Shown here: piece by piece, positions 15,930 through 24,987 of the stretch | How positions within the stretch are numbered: the first letter of the stretch is position 1 | Layout of the letters: each line of letters starts with the position of its first letter | Assembly: GCA_020634575.1 (NCBI GenBank) | Contig: JACKBM010000016.1 | Coordinates: 44,501-108,500, forward strand | Length of the DNA stretch: 64,000 nucleotides | Direction of reading: 5' to 3' | Source: Ardenticatenales bacterium | GTDB lineage: Bacteria > Chloroflexota > Anaerolineae > Promineifilales > Promineifilaceae | Notes under the pieces: generated by a model | Seen by the model: only the letters and a program-made list of their open reading frames with translations | Database searches by the model: none | What the model was told of the DNA's origin: nothing | Position numbers and translations under genes: made by a program

Positions 15930-17426
15930 TTATTTTAGCAGGTCGGCCCACAAGCGGCGGCGCTCGCGGGCCGGATCGGTCTGCAGATGAGCTGGTGTGT
16001 CAAAAACCATGGTGGCCCGCGTCTGGTCGTCGTAGCGGGGCCAGTCCGGTAGGCCCGGGGCGCGGGGCACGCCGGCCCGGATGAAGCTGGCCCAGGCGGC
16101 GTGCATCTGGTCGGCGAGCAGGATGGGCGGGCTGGCGCCGAGCTGGTAAGGAGTGCTGGGCGTCCAGAGGCGGTGGAAGGCAAAGGGGAGTTCGACGGTG
16201 TGGCCCGCGCCCAGGGCGCCATTTTGGACCGGCGAGGCCCAGGCGAAGTCAAACAGGTAGGTAGGTTGATGGCGGGCGTGGCGCTCGGCAAACAGGATGG
16301 TCGGCTGGATAAAAGCGCGATCACTCATGGCGGCGACGAACAGATCGACGGGCGTGAGCGGCCCCAGGGTTGCTTGATAATGTTGCACCAGCGCGGCGCC
16401 ATCGAACCCGAGGCTGTCAAAATGGCGCACTAACGCTGCTTCGTCGCGGGGGATGACGGCTGGCGGCAGGACGCTGGGGTAGGGGCGATAGTCGTCGCGG
16501 CAGGCGCCGATGAGCAGGGGGACGGGGGCTAACCGGCCGGTCGCCGCCGCCACGAGCGGCTGTTCCGGGATGATCGCGCCATCCAGCACCATGCCCCAGG
16601 GGATGCGCCAGGGCGAGGCGGCGCGCATCGTGGCGCCGCGGGCCGCTAAAAGGGCTTCGACTGGTGCCTCCTGGAGCGCGGCGATGCGGGTCAGGCCGCT
16701 GTGCTGGCAAAATTGCGCAGCGGTGGCGACCGCCTCCGGGATGCCGCGCAGGGGCGTCAGGCTGGAGAGGGAATGGCTGATGGCCCGGTGAAAGAGGCCG
16801 CGGGCCAGCGGTGCCGTCAGCAGGCCGATGATGGTATGCGCTCCGGCCGATTGGCCGCAGATGGTCACATTGTCCGGGTCGCCGCCGAACGCGCTGATGT
16901 TGTCCCGAATCCAGCTCAGCGCAGCGATGGCGTCCAGGATGGTGAGGTTGCCGGCGCCGGCAAAGTCGGGGTCGAGATGGCCCAGGTAAAGGCTGCCGGC
17001 CTCGCCGAGGCGATAGTTGAGGGTGACGGCGACGAGATCGTGGCGGGCGGCAAACGATTCGCCGTGGTAGAGCGGCATCGAGCCGGAGCCGGAGACCCAG
17101 GCGCCGCCGTGGATGTAGAGGAGGACCGGCCGGTTGCCCGCATCGGCCGCCGGCGTCCAGACGTTGAGGCGGAGCGAATCTTCGGCCTGGGGCTGGTTTT
17201 CTGGCCCCAGAAACCGTTCAAAGCGAGAGGGGGTTTGCGGTTGGATGGGGCCGAACTGGGTGGCGTCCCGCACGCCGGCCCAGGCTGCGGGCGGGGCTGG
17301 CGGGCGGAAGCGGTGTGGCCCGGTTGGCGGCGCGGCGTAGGGAATGCCGGCGAAAAGCAGGCATTGGCCCGTGAAATAACCCTGTAATTTACCGAAATTG
17401 GTCTCGACAATAGTCTGCATCGGCAT
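15930..17426 (-). CDS. Type B carboxylesterase
   Basis: The 498-residue protein is a full-length carboxylesterase of type B. It has the GIPYAAPPTGPHRF N-terminal block, the oxyanion segment YIHGGAW, the nucleophile motif GQSAGA and a catalytic histidine near GAGHTVELPF. It hydrolyses carboxyl esters; the physiological substrate is unknown. No signal peptide is visible, so a cytoplasmic location is likely. The ATG at 17426 follows a CAGGAGG site. The next gene (SnoaL-like) starts 11 bp after its end. Confidence 0.9.
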   Translation of the reverse strand: MPMQTIVETNFGKLQGYFTGQCLLFAGIPYAAPPTGPHRFRPPAPPAAWAGVRDATQFGPIQPQTPSRFERFLGPENQPQAEDSLRLNVWTPAADAGNRPVLLYIHGGAWVSGSGSMPLYHGESFAARHDLVAVTLNYRLGEAGSLYLGHLDPDFAGAGNLTILDAIAALSWIRDNISAFGGDPDNVTICGQSAGAHTIIGLLTAPLARGLFHRAISHSLSSLTPLRGIPEAVATAAQFCQHSGLTRIAALQEAPVEALLAARGATMRAASPWRIPWGMVLDGAIIPEQPLVAAATGRLAPVPLLIGACRDDYRPYPSVLPPAVIPRDEAALVRHFDSLGFDGAALVQHYQATLGPLTPVDLFVAAMSDRAFIQPTILFAERHARHQPTYLFDFAWASPVQNGALGAGHTVELPFAFHRLWTPSTPYQLGASPPILLADQMHAAWASFIRAGVPRAPGLPDWPRYDDQTRATMVFDTPAHLQTDPARERRRLWADLLK

Positions 17427-17480
17427 AAGCGCCTCCTGGCTGAGGGGTCTTATGCCGATCTATACCACAGGCGCCGCGAG

Positions 17481-17903
17481 CTAGCTATTTTCGGCGCGCC
17501 CTTTTAGCCCGGCGCAGAAGGCGACAAAACTGTCGGTCAGGTCGGGCAGGGTTCGCCCAAAAACAGGCAGCAGCAGGCCGCTGAAGGTTTCGGCCGTGTG
17601 AAAATGAGTCTGGTCATCCCCTTTGGCAGTCAGGGTATGGACCCGTTCAGATTTGAACAGGCCCAAAGGCATCCCACCCGTAAAGACCATCTTGTGAGGC
17701 GGTTCGAAGCTGGTGATCTTCACGGCGAAAGCGCGCTCGGGACTGAATTTGGTGAAGAATTTGACCTGCTGGCCGGGGCTGAGCTGGCCTTCGACCCGGA
17801 CCATGCCAGGGTCCCACTCGGGGTAACCGGCCGGATCAGTCAGAATAGCCCAGATTTTGTCGGCCGGCGCTGCAATCATCGTTTCTGCCTGAAAATGCTT
17901 CAT
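17481..17903 (-). CDS. SRPBCC-domain protein
   Basis: The 140-residue protein has the START/Bet v1-type (SRPBCC) pattern: an N-terminal strand with IAAPADKIWAILTDP, a WDPG segment, and a long C-terminal helix (LTDSFVAFCAGLKGRA). These proteins bind hydrophobic ligands in a deep pocket. It follows a DUF1801 gene by 6 bp, a common pairing with AraC-type regulators, which is the arrangement here. Confidence 0.85.
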   Translation of the reverse strand: MKHFQAETMIAAPADKIWAILTDPAGYPEWDPGMVRVEGQLSPGQQVKFFTKFSPERAFAVKITSFEPPHKMVFTGGMPLGLFKSERVHTLTAKGDDQTHFHTAETFSGLLLPVFGRTLPDLTDSFVAFCAGLKGRAENS

Positions 17904-17909
17904 AACGTC

Positions 17910-18266
17910 TTACCCCTGTGCCAGCGTTTGCTGGACGTAGTCGGCCAGGGCGGTCTGGTCAAAATCCGGGCTGGTGATACGCATGGTGCGTGTCTTTTTG
18001 CCATCGCCTTCGAGCAGGCCGTGACCATCTTCCAGCGCGGCGCCCTGGTGGAAAATGAGCGAGATTTTGCCTTTGCCGACGACAGTCTGGATATGATTTT
18101 TGCTCGTGGCGTAGACAAGACAATCTTTCCACTTGATGCTCTCATTGAAAGCGGGGCCGGCAGCCAGCACACAGGCGCGGACGGCCAGGAAGAGCGGCTT
18201 GACGGCCGGGTCCAGCCCTTCGATGTAGTCGTTCACGTTGTCGTTTTGGGAGGGTGTGTAATTCAT
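17910..18266 (-). CDS. DUF1801 domain protein
   Basis: The 118-residue protein matches DUF1801 (YdhG-like): VNDYIEGLDPAVKPLFLAVRACVL, ESIKWKDCLVYAT and the closing DQTALADYVQQTLAQ helix. Its function is unknown. The fold resembles a small alpha/beta protein. It lies between an AraC-type regulator gene (20 bp upstream) and the SRPBCC gene (6 bp downstream) on the same strand, suggesting one operon. Confidence 0.85.
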   Translation of the reverse strand: MNYTPSQNDNVNDYIEGLDPAVKPLFLAVRACVLAAGPAFNESIKWKDCLVYATSKNHIQTVVGKGKISLIFHQGAALEDGHGLLEGDGKKTRTMRITSPDFDQTALADYVQQTLAQG

Positions 18267-18286
18267 AGGCTCATTGTAATCGTGGC

Positions 18287-19045
18287 TTAACCGGCTGCAT
18301 TGTACGAAGCGGCCATCAGATTGTCCTGCAGGATGGTGCTGGCCTCGAAATAGGCCAACGGGGTGAAGCCGGTCATTTTTCTGAAAGCGCGGTTGAGGTG
18401 GGGCTGATCGTAGTACGCCTCGTCGTCAACATATTCGATCAGGCGAGGGTTCTCGTCGCCGAAGTTGCAGGTCTGTCCCAGGAAACGGTGCAGGTTTTCG
18501 ATGGCCAGAAGATGCTGCCGGCTGAGGCCGAAGACGCTCTGGTAGAAGCGGCGGCGCTGCCGGGGCGAGTAGGCGGCCAGCCAGGTGGATTCGTTTAGGC
18601 CGGAGCGGAACATCGGGCCGGCCAGGTGTGGTTGGCGGTCTGCTTGAAGTGCCGGCTGGAGTTGATTCGCAAAATCAGGCAGCGAGTTGACCGGCGTTCT
18701 GAGCCAGTTCAGGGGGAGGAAGCGTCCGGCCGGTACTACATTTGCGATGTTTTCCGCCAGGCGCAGGTAAAAGCGGGCGCCGTAGAGCACGAGTGGCAGC
18801 GTGAAGTGCAGCTTATGGCCCCGGCTGTGCAGGGTGCGGAGGGATTGCGCCGGTAATGGCTGGGGCGGCTCGCTGTCCGTGGCTGCCCAGGCGAGCTGGC
18901 CTTGCTGAACGTAGAGGAAGTCGTAGCAAAGCTCGGGGATAACGTGATCCGCGAGGACCGCTGCCGGGCCATCGATCTGCATGCGCCAGAAATAGGCCAG
19001 ATCAAGCGCCGGCACGCCGGCCAGTTTGTGGAAGGAAATCTGCAT
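18287..19045 (-). CDS. AraC-family transcriptional regulator
   Basis: The protein has about 252 residues. The C-terminal third carries an AraC DNA-binding domain, with the second helix-turn-helix visible as AYYDQPHLNRAFRKMTGFTPLAYFE. The N-terminal 120 residues look like the beta-rich sensing domain seen in regulators that act without sugar cupins (DUF6597-like). The start is uncertain. The frame is open to 19165, and I choose the Met at 19045 because similarity seems to begin at SFHKLAGV. It heads an operon with DUF1801 and SRPBCC genes. Confidence 0.75.
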   Translation of the reverse strand: MQISFHKLAGVPALDLAYFWRMQIDGPAAVLADHVIPELCYDFLYVQQGQLAWAATDSEPPQPLPAQSLRTLHSRGHKLHFTLPLVLYGARFYLRLAENIANVVPAGRFLPLNWLRTPVNSLPDFANQLQPALQADRQPHLAGPMFRSGLNESTWLAAYSPRQRRRFYQSVFGLSRQHLLAIENLHRFLGQTCNFGDENPRLIEYVDDEAYYDQPHLNRAFRKMTGFTPLAYFEASTILQDNLMAASYNAAG

Positions 19046-19171
19046 GGGCAGCCTGCGCACACATAGTTTGTCTTGAGGAATGGAGCCGCATTCAGCCTGT
19101 TTCATTCCCCTGGAACTCAAGACATTTGCCAACAGTTTGCGAAAATTCGCGCCATTCGCGGCCAAAGCACT

Positions 19172-19897
19172 TTACAGGATAGCAGACGGGAGAAGATGTT
19201 GGTAGAGCCGGCTTAGATCCGTATCGTTTACCTGGCAGCTGCGTAAGTAGCCCCGGACGCTGCCGTAGCTATTTTCCAGATGGTGTAACAGGCTCAGGAT
19301 GATTTCCGGTTCTTCGACCAGCGTCTTTTGGAAGGCGGGCTGCAGATAGCGGTTGCTCACGGCGTAATCGGCGGCAATCAGCTGGTGGTCGACGCCGGCC
19401 AGGGCCAGGAGCAGGCCGGCGATGATGCCGGTGCGATCGCGGCCGGAATGGCAGTGAAAGAGGATGGCGCCCTGCTCTGTGGCGGCGGCCATGGCCGTGA
19501 TGATCTGGCCGATGTTGGCCTGATAACGGTCGGCGGCGAAGATGTAGTAGTCGGCCAGGGACGTAAGCTGATTACCCTGGGCGATCCCTTCAGCGTCGGT
19601 TTCATCCAGCAGGGGGATGTTTTGGTAGGTGGGTTGACCGGGCTGGCCGCTGTTGGCGGCAAAGGGGGGCGGATCGATGGCCAGCTCAAATTCGGAGCGC
19701 AGGTCGATGATGGTGCGGATGCCGTAGGCGACGAGGTCAGTTTGACCGGCCGGTGACAATCGCGCCAGATTATCAGCCCGGACAAAGGCGTGGGAGCGGG
19801 TGAGCTGCTGGTCGGGACCGGCCGGCAAGCCACCCAGATCCCTGACGTTGTAACAGGCGTTCCAGAAAAGACGGCGATTCTCAACGGATGTAGTCAT
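19172..19897 (-). CDS. Tyrosine-protein phosphatase (DSP-like, Y_phosphatase3 type)
   Basis: The protein has about 241 residues. It starts with the NVRDLGGLP block typical of this family, carries DLRSEFE mid-protein, and has the active-site loop HCHSGRDRTG (Cys-x5-Arg). It would dephosphorylate phosphotyrosine or phosphoinositide-like substrates. The ATG at 19897 is chosen; the longer frame would run into the metal-ATPase terminator. A paralogue is encoded at 26311-27051. Confidence 0.9.
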   Translation of the reverse strand: MTTSVENRRLFWNACYNVRDLGGLPAGPDQQLTRSHAFVRADNLARLSPAGQTDLVAYGIRTIIDLRSEFELAIDPPPFAANSGQPGQPTYQNIPLLDETDAEGIAQGNQLTSLADYYIFAADRYQANIGQIITAMAAATEQGAILFHCHSGRDRTGIIAGLLLALAGVDHQLIAADYAVSNRYLQPAFQKTLVEEPEIILSLLHHLENSYGSVRGYLRSCQVNDTDLSRLYQHLLPSAIL

Positions 19898-19928
19898 AGG
19901 CGGCTGATTCGGCTCAGGCGATGGCGAC

Positions 19929-19966
19929 AAAAAAGCGCACGCCAACCTGCGGGCCGGCGTGCGCTT
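19929..19966 (-). terminator. Rho-independent terminator of the metal ATPase gene
   Basis: On the minus strand the stem AAGCGCACGCC pairs with GGCGTGCGCTT across a 12-base loop and is followed by a run of T. It lies 17 bp after the ATPase stop codon and insulates the phosphatase gene downstream. Confidence 0.85.
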
Positions 19967-19982
19967 CTGATTTGTATAGCGG

Positions 19983-21965
19983 TTACTCTGGTTTGCTGGC
20001 CAGGAGGCGGAGACCGTTTAGCGAGACCAGTACCGTACCGCCTTCGTGGCCGATGACGGCCAGGGGCAGCGGTAGCTGGATGGCGAAAATGCCAATCAGC
20101 ATCAGGACGATCATGCCCATAGCGAAGCCCAGGTTGATGAGCAAGGTGCGCCGTGTGCGCCGGCTGAGGGCGATGGCGTAGGCCAGTTTGCCCAGGTCAT
20201 TGGCCATCAGCACCACGTCAGCCGACTCCAGGGCGACATCGGTGCCGGCAGCGCCCATGGCGACGCCGACCTGCGCAGCGGCCAGCGCCGGCGAGTCATT
20301 GACGCCGTCCCCGACCATGGCGACGGTGCCAAACTCCTGCTGAAGTTCCTCGATGATGCGTAGCTTGTCTTCCGGCAGGAGGCCGCCGTAGTAGCGGTCC
20401 ACGCCGGCCTGCTCGGCGATGGCGTGGGCGACCTGTTCATGGTCACCGGTGAGCATGATGATTTTCTCGACGCCGGCATCGCGCAGTTTTTGGATGGCGC
20501 TGGCGGCATCCGGCCGGATCGTGTCGGCCAGGGCAATGAGGCCCAGCACTGTCACCCGGCCACCATGCCATTCGCCGACGACTACGGTGGTTTTACCTTC
20601 CGCTTGCAGCGCGTCGACCTCAGAGTCGACGGTGCCATCAATGCCGCCCGAGGCGAAGAAGCGGGGGCTGCCCACGCCGATCTTGCGGCCATTGACCGTG
20701 GCGGCGATGCCCTTGCCAGTGGTCGTGGTCACTTCCGTTGCTTCCAGCTGGGGCGCACCCATTTTTTCGGCAGCGGCCACAATGGCTTCGGCGAGGGGGT
20801 GTTCGGAGCGGGACTCAACGGCGGCAGCCAGGCTCATCAGCTCTTCCTTCGTGGTCGCCATCGGCACCACATCAAGGACCTGCGGCAGGCCGGTGGTCAG
20901 GGTGCCGGTTTTGTCGAAGGCGACAACCCGGATTTCGGCAGCCTGCTCGACGTAAGCGCCGCCCTTGAAGAGGATGCCGTGACGGGCCCCGTTAGCGATG
21001 GCGGAAAGGACGGAAGCCGGCGTACTGATGACCAGGGCGCAGGGCGAGGCGGCCACGAGGACCGTCATGGCCCGGTAAAAGACCGAGTCAAAAGCTTCGT
21101 TCAGGAAGAAATAAGGGATAAGAATCAGCAAAATCGTGGCGACGATGACCAGCACCGCATACCGTTGCTCGAAGACCTCGACAAAGCGCTCGGTCTTGGC
21201 TTTGCGCAGCTGGGCTTCCTCGACCAGGCGGATCATCTTGGCCAATGTGGTGTTTTCGGCCAGCGCGGTGACTTCGATTTCCAGACTGCCGGTCTGGTTT
21301 ATCGTGCCGGCCAGGACCACATCCCCTTCGGCGCGGCTGACCGGGATGGATTCGCCGGTCATGCTCGATTGGTCGACGGCACTCTGGCCTTCAAGGATGA
21401 CGCCGTCCAGCGGAATGCGTTCGCCAGGCCGGACCAGAACGCGGTCATGCAGACGAATCTGTTCGATGGCCAGTTCCTGGAGCTCGCCATCACGCCGTAC
21501 CAGCGCTTCATCCGGCCGGAGGGCGATTAGGGCCTCAATCGAGGTGCGGGTCCGGCTCAGGGCATAGTTTTGCAGGACATTGGAAATGGAGAACAGCACC
21601 AGGAGCAGGGCCCCTTCAAAGGGGTTGCCGACCAGGGCCGCGCCGAGGGCCGCCAGGATCATGAGCAGATCGACGTCGATCGACCATTCGCGCAAGGAGG
21701 TCAGCCCGGCGCGCAGCCCGAAGAAGCCGCCGGCCAGGTAGGCGACCAGGTAACTGCCATTCGCCAGGAGTGGGGCTGACCCTTGCGCAACGCGGCCGAC
21801 GATGAGGCCGATCAGGGCCACCAGGGTCAGGATGGCTTCCGGATTGGTGCGTTGGTCATGTAAAAAACGGCCGATTGTGCTGAGGGCAAGTTGGCTCGTT
21901 GATGGTTCTGGCTGGTTATTCACCGGTCGGATGCCGGCGGAGAGAGTCTCGGTTGGTTGTAGCAT
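19983..21965 (-). CDS. Heavy-metal P-type ATPase, P1B-4 type
   Basis: The 660-residue protein has the P-type ATPase phosphorylation motif DKTGTLTTG, the hinge GDGVNDSPAL and the heavy-metal HP motif SEHPLAEAI. The membrane metal site reads SPCAL in helix 4 and HEGGT in the last helix pair. This SPC plus HEGGT pair marks the P1B-4 group, whose members export cobalt, zinc or ferrous iron. There is no N-terminal metal-binding domain, also usual for this group. It is a single-gene unit with its own promoter, palindromic operator and terminator. Confidence 0.9.
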   Translation of the reverse strand: MLQPTETLSAGIRPVNNQPEPSTSQLALSTIGRFLHDQRTNPEAILTLVALIGLIVGRVAQGSAPLLANGSYLVAYLAGGFFGLRAGLTSLREWSIDVDLLMILAALGAALVGNPFEGALLLVLFSISNVLQNYALSRTRTSIEALIALRPDEALVRRDGELQELAIEQIRLHDRVLVRPGERIPLDGVILEGQSAVDQSSMTGESIPVSRAEGDVVLAGTINQTGSLEIEVTALAENTTLAKMIRLVEEAQLRKAKTERFVEVFEQRYAVLVIVATILLILIPYFFLNEAFDSVFYRAMTVLVAASPCALVISTPASVLSAIANGARHGILFKGGAYVEQAAEIRVVAFDKTGTLTTGLPQVLDVVPMATTKEELMSLAAAVESRSEHPLAEAIVAAAEKMGAPQLEATEVTTTTGKGIAATVNGRKIGVGSPRFFASGGIDGTVDSEVDALQAEGKTTVVVGEWHGGRVTVLGLIALADTIRPDAASAIQKLRDAGVEKIIMLTGDHEQVAHAIAEQAGVDRYYGGLLPEDKLRIIEELQQEFGTVAMVGDGVNDSPALAAAQVGVAMGAAGTDVALESADVVLMANDLGKLAYAIALSRRTRRTLLINLGFAMGMIVLMLIGIFAIQLPLPLAVIGHEGGTVLVSLNGLRLLASKPE

Positions 21966-22017
21966 GTACCGTGTTTACCCTTGGTTCACTTCAAGTTATT
22001 CAAAATGCAAAAACTGG

Positions 22018-22076
22018 TTTAACCATGGTTAAATTATAGCAGAGTTCAGGGGAGCATACTATCCCCAAAGGGTATA
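22018..22076 (-). promoter_or_regulatory. Promoter and palindromic operators of the metal ATPase
   Basis: On the minus strand a TATAAT -10 box (22033-22038) runs directly into the perfect 16-bp palindrome TTTAACCATGGTTAAA (22018-22033), placed over the likely transcription start. About 27 bp upstream a second inverted repeat, TATACCC-TTT-GGGGATA (22060-22076), is present. This looks like a regulated metal-responsive promoter. No regulator gene is adjacent. Confidence 0.55.
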
Positions 22077-22104
22077 AATCAGGAAATCCAACAGAGCGCT
22101 AATG

Positions 22105-22171
22105 CTGAACCCGACGGGTTGCCGAACCCGACAGGTTGCCGAACCCGACAGGTTGGCCAACCCCTCACGCC
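22105..22171. repeat. Intergenic palindrome repeat element 4 (variant cores)
   Basis: The cores are AACCCGACGGGTT (22108) and two copies of AACCCGACAGGTT (22125, 22142), then GGCCAACCCCTCA. The last three bases are the TGA stop of the AlkD-like gene read on the minus strand. The G-to-A change leaves a G-U wobble pair in the minus-strand RNA, which keeps the hairpin. Confidence 0.8.
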
Positions 22172-23298
22172 AGCAGGTCGAAGCTGAGGCTGTCAAAGGG
22201 TTGCCCGTTGATCTGTAGCTGGATCTGATGCTCGCCAGGGTACAGGCGCCGTGTCGTCATCAGCCGCATGGGATGCTTCTTGTTGATGGTGACAGTTTCA
22301 CCCGCAGCGAGCTCCAGCTGCTTGAGTTTGAACATTTTCTGCCCCGGCGCCCGCTGACCATCGCTGGCGAACCGCATCTGGTAATCAATCAGTAGATTTT
22401 GCGGCTTGTTGGCCTTTAACGTCAGCGTGAAAATGAACGCCTCGCCCACTTTGACCGTAGGTGTCTCCGTCTTGAACGCCATGATTTCGATATCTGGCGC
22501 TTCGCCATAGCCGAGCAGGGCCAGCGCTCCGTCGTGCCCCTGCTTGATCAACGAACGCAGGCTGTGCCGGATGATGAAATCCATCTCTGCCGCCGTCTGC
22601 TGGTCGCTGGCCTGCCAGCCGGCCAGGATGCTTACGACCAGATCAGGGTTGAGCTTGCTGATATCGTTCAGGTGGTTGGCGACGGAGCGGGTCACGTAAC
22701 GGGTTGGGTCGGCGTAGAGTTGTTCCAGCAGCGGCAGTGGGTCACTGTAGTGAATCGTGAGCTTTTGCGCCCAGGGCAGTTTGGGGCGGCTGCCTTCACT
22801 CGCCAGCCGGCGCACATGGTAATTTTCATCACCGGCACAATTGTCCAGAAAGGCCAGAGTCTCGGCCGGAAATTCGTTGATGAAGAAGCGGATGGCGTTT
22901 TCCGCCGAAAACCGCTTGGTGATTTCGCGCAGGGCATTTAGCGAAAGCGCCAGGTGTTCGCGGCTGCAGCCGTATTGGGCCACATAATGGGAATACGGGG
23001 CGATGATAAAATCGCCAAAATCGTCATCGGTCAGGGTTGGATCCAGCTCGGGCGGCAGGGCCTGCAGCAGGATCGCCACGGCGTCCGGGTAGTTGCCTGG
23101 CAGGCTCTCGCGCAGACAGGCCGTCATATGGTCAATGCGCTCTTTGAGTCCCAGCTCCGGGAAGCGGGCCAGGACTGCTGCCTGAAACGTGTCGCCGGGG
23201 AAGGTGGGGTGGGCGTCCACAAACAAGTTGGTCAGCCGCCCGACCGATTCAGGATTGAACAGCTGGTCTTTCAGGGAAAAGGATGTTTCAGCTTTCAT
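22165..23298 (-). CDS. DNA alkylation repair protein, AlkD-like HEAT repeat
   Basis: The 377-residue protein resembles the HEAT-repeat DNA glycosylases of the AlkC/AlkD superfamily. Signs are the DENYHVRRLASEGSRPKLPW block, typical of the longer branch, and successive helical pairs from residue 60 to 260. The last 100 residues look like an immunoglobulin-type beta domain (TPTVKVGEAFIFTLTL). It would excise alkylated bases such as 3-methyladenine. It lies 18 bp downstream of a TetR-family gene and is probably co-transcribed with it. Confidence 0.85.
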   Translation of the reverse strand: MKAETSFSLKDQLFNPESVGRLTNLFVDAHPTFPGDTFQAAVLARFPELGLKERIDHMTACLRESLPGNYPDAVAILLQALPPELDPTLTDDDFGDFIIAPYSHYVAQYGCSREHLALSLNALREITKRFSAENAIRFFINEFPAETLAFLDNCAGDENYHVRRLASEGSRPKLPWAQKLTIHYSDPLPLLEQLYADPTRYVTRSVANHLNDISKLNPDLVVSILAGWQASDQQTAAEMDFIIRHSLRSLIKQGHDGALALLGYGEAPDIEIMAFKTETPTVKVGEAFIFTLTLKANKPQNLLIDYQMRFASDGQRAPGQKMFKLKQLELAAGETVTINKKHPMRLMTTRRLYPGEHQIQLQINGQPFDSLSFDLLA

Positions 23299-23316
23299 AG
23301 TTTTGTACGGTTTGAT

Positions 23317-23931
23317 TTAGTTTGTTGCGCCCAGACCAGCGCTGAGAATGGCGGCCATCCGCTCGATCACCAGATCCTCGACACCGGGTAGATGGCCATC
23401 GATCAGGAGGAGCGACAGCCCATGGCAGGCTGACCAGACGGTGACAGCCACATCGCGGGAGCGCCACGCCTGAATGAGACCCGCCTCTTTGCATTCACGC
23501 AGGATGGCAATCAGCTCCTGATGCGTGTCGCTGATGATGGTCCGCAGGGCGGGGTGGTCATCAGCTTGAATGGCGTCCACGCCGTACATCAGCCGATACG
23601 CCGTAGGATTCTGGACGGCGAAACGGACGTAGCCGATGCCCATGCGCTCGAAGCGGGTCAGCGGTGAGAGCGTGGGGTCGCCGGTGCGAACCTGGCGGAG
23701 GGCGCTGATGAGCTGCTCAAACCCCTGCTGGGCGACAGCTGCCAACAGCGCGGCCTTGTCTTCAAAGTGGCGATAGGGTGCGGTGCGGGAGACGCCGACA
23801 CGCTGGCTCAGGCCGCGCATGGTGACGGCGTCGACGCCTTCTTCGGCAATGATCTGCTGGGCCGCTGCCAAAAGCGCTTCGCGCAGGTCGCCGTGATGAT
23901 AGGATTTTCGCGTTGTTTCGTCTGTGCTCAT
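23317..23931 (-). CDS. TetR/AcrR-family transcriptional regulator
   Basis: The 204-residue protein has an N-terminal TetR helix-turn-helix (residues about 10-60: SYHHGDLREALLAAA, TMRGLSQRVGVSRTAPYRHF). Its C-terminal ligand domain is of the WHG type. It is divergent from an alpha/beta hydrolase gene, and the gap between them contains two copies of a 21-bp palindrome, so autoregulation and control of the hydrolase are likely. The AlkD-like gene follows 18 bp downstream. Confidence 0.92.
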   Translation of the reverse strand: MSTDETTRKSYHHGDLREALLAAAQQIIAEEGVDAVTMRGLSQRVGVSRTAPYRHFEDKAALLAAVAQQGFEQLISALRQVRTGDPTLSPLTRFERMGIGYVRFAVQNPTAYRLMYGVDAIQADDHPALRTIISDTHQELIAILRECKEAGLIQAWRSRDVAVTVWSACHGLSLLLIDGHLPGVEDLVIERMAAILSAGLGATN

Positions 23932-23998
23932 ACTCTCGTGGGGTGCCAGAAATGCCAGCTACCCGGCCACTGATTTTACCTCTCTTGCGGTGGGATCG

Positions 23999-24049
23999 CA
24001 TGTTGACGCAGTCAACATGGCGGCATATAATGTGGACACCGTCAACATG
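23999..24049 (+). promoter_or_regulatory. Sigma-70 promoter with twin TetR-type operators
   Basis: TTGACG (24003-24008), a 17-bp spacer and TATAAT (24026-24031) form a near-ideal promoter reading toward the hydrolase gene. Operator 1 is a perfect palindrome, CATGTTGAC-N3-GTCAACATG (23999-24019), covering the -35 box. Operator 2 (24029-24049) has the same right arm and a left arm with two mismatches, and covers the -10 end and likely start site. The centres are 30 bp apart. Confidence 0.8.
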
Positions 24050-24064
24050 GCGCCTGGAGAAAAG

Positions 24065-24952
24065 ATGTCGACTAACGAAAAGCAAAAGTTACCGCTGAAA
24101 TTGCGTATGTTGCGCACGACGTTTAAGAGCGTGGGGGCAATATCACCACGTCTGGCTGGCCGATTGGCCTTTGAACTGTTTCAGATCCCGCTGAACCCCA
24201 GCCCGGTCAAAGAGAACCAGGCGCTGATGCGCACGGCGCAGCGGACCCAGATTCCGTTCGGCAAAGGGCATCTGGCGACTTATCGGTGGCAGGGTGATGG
24301 CCCGGCGGTGTTGCTGGTCCATGGTTGGGAGACCAATGCCAGCCGCTGGCTGCCGGCGGTGGCGGCCTTGCGTCAGGCGGATTTTGACGTGATCGCCTTT
24401 GACGCGCCGGCGCATGGCCACTCCAGTGGTCGGAAGTTACCTTTTGATCAATATGCCCGGGCGATTGGGGCTGTGGTGGATCATTACCCGGGGATTACGG
24501 CGCTCATCGCCCATTCCTTTGGGGTAGTGGGCAGCGCTTTTTATCTGACAAACGGGGCGTCGCCAGCAATTCAGCAGGCGGTTTTTGTGGGTGGCCCTAA
24601 TCGGGCGCTGGATGCGTTGACTGGTTTTGCCGCGATTCTGGGCCTGTCGGCGCGGAGCCAGGCCCACATTATCCGCAACCTGGAGCGGCGCATGGGGGTG
24701 CCGGCTGAACAGGTCAGTGTCGGTTACACCATGCGTGAGCACCCGTTGCCCGCGCTTATTGTCCACGACCGGGATGACGCCATCGTACCGTATGAGGCGG
24801 CGCTCAATATCAAGGCGGGCTGGCCGCGGGCAACATTGCTTACGACTGCGGGGCTGGGTCATCGGCGCATTTTGGCTGATGGCGAGGTGTTGGCCGACAT
24901 TGTGGCCTATTTGCAGGCTGGGAAGCGGGAACCGGCCGGTCTGGCCGCCTGA
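24065..24952 (+). CDS. Alpha/beta hydrolase under TetR control
   Basis: The protein has about 295 residues. It shows the alpha/beta hydrolase fold with VLLVHGWETNAS, nucleophile elbow AHSFGV, acid in HDRDDAIVPY and histidine in GLGHRRIL. It ends with an ACCGGCCGGT palindrome read as Pro-Ala-Gly. The frame extends upstream through the promoter, but the ATG at 24065 has a GGAGAAAAG site and is the start. The divergent TetR gene and its operators suggest induction by a substrate or toxic ligand. Confidence 0.85.
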   Translation: MSTNEKQKLPLKLRMLRTTFKSVGAISPRLAGRLAFELFQIPLNPSPVKENQALMRTAQRTQIPFGKGHLATYRWQGDGPAVLLVHGWETNASRWLPAVAALRQADFDVIAFDAPAHGHSSGRKLPFDQYARAIGAVVDHYPGITALIAHSFGVVGSAFYLTNGASPAIQQAVFVGGPNRALDALTGFAAILGLSARSQAHIIRNLERRMGVPAEQVSVGYTMREHPLPALIVHDRDDAIVPYEAALNIKAGWPRATLLTTAGLGHRRILADGEVLADIVAYLQAGKREPAGLAA

Positions 24953-24987
24953 TGGTTCGATGGCGCCGCCCGCGCCTGACGCTGCGC

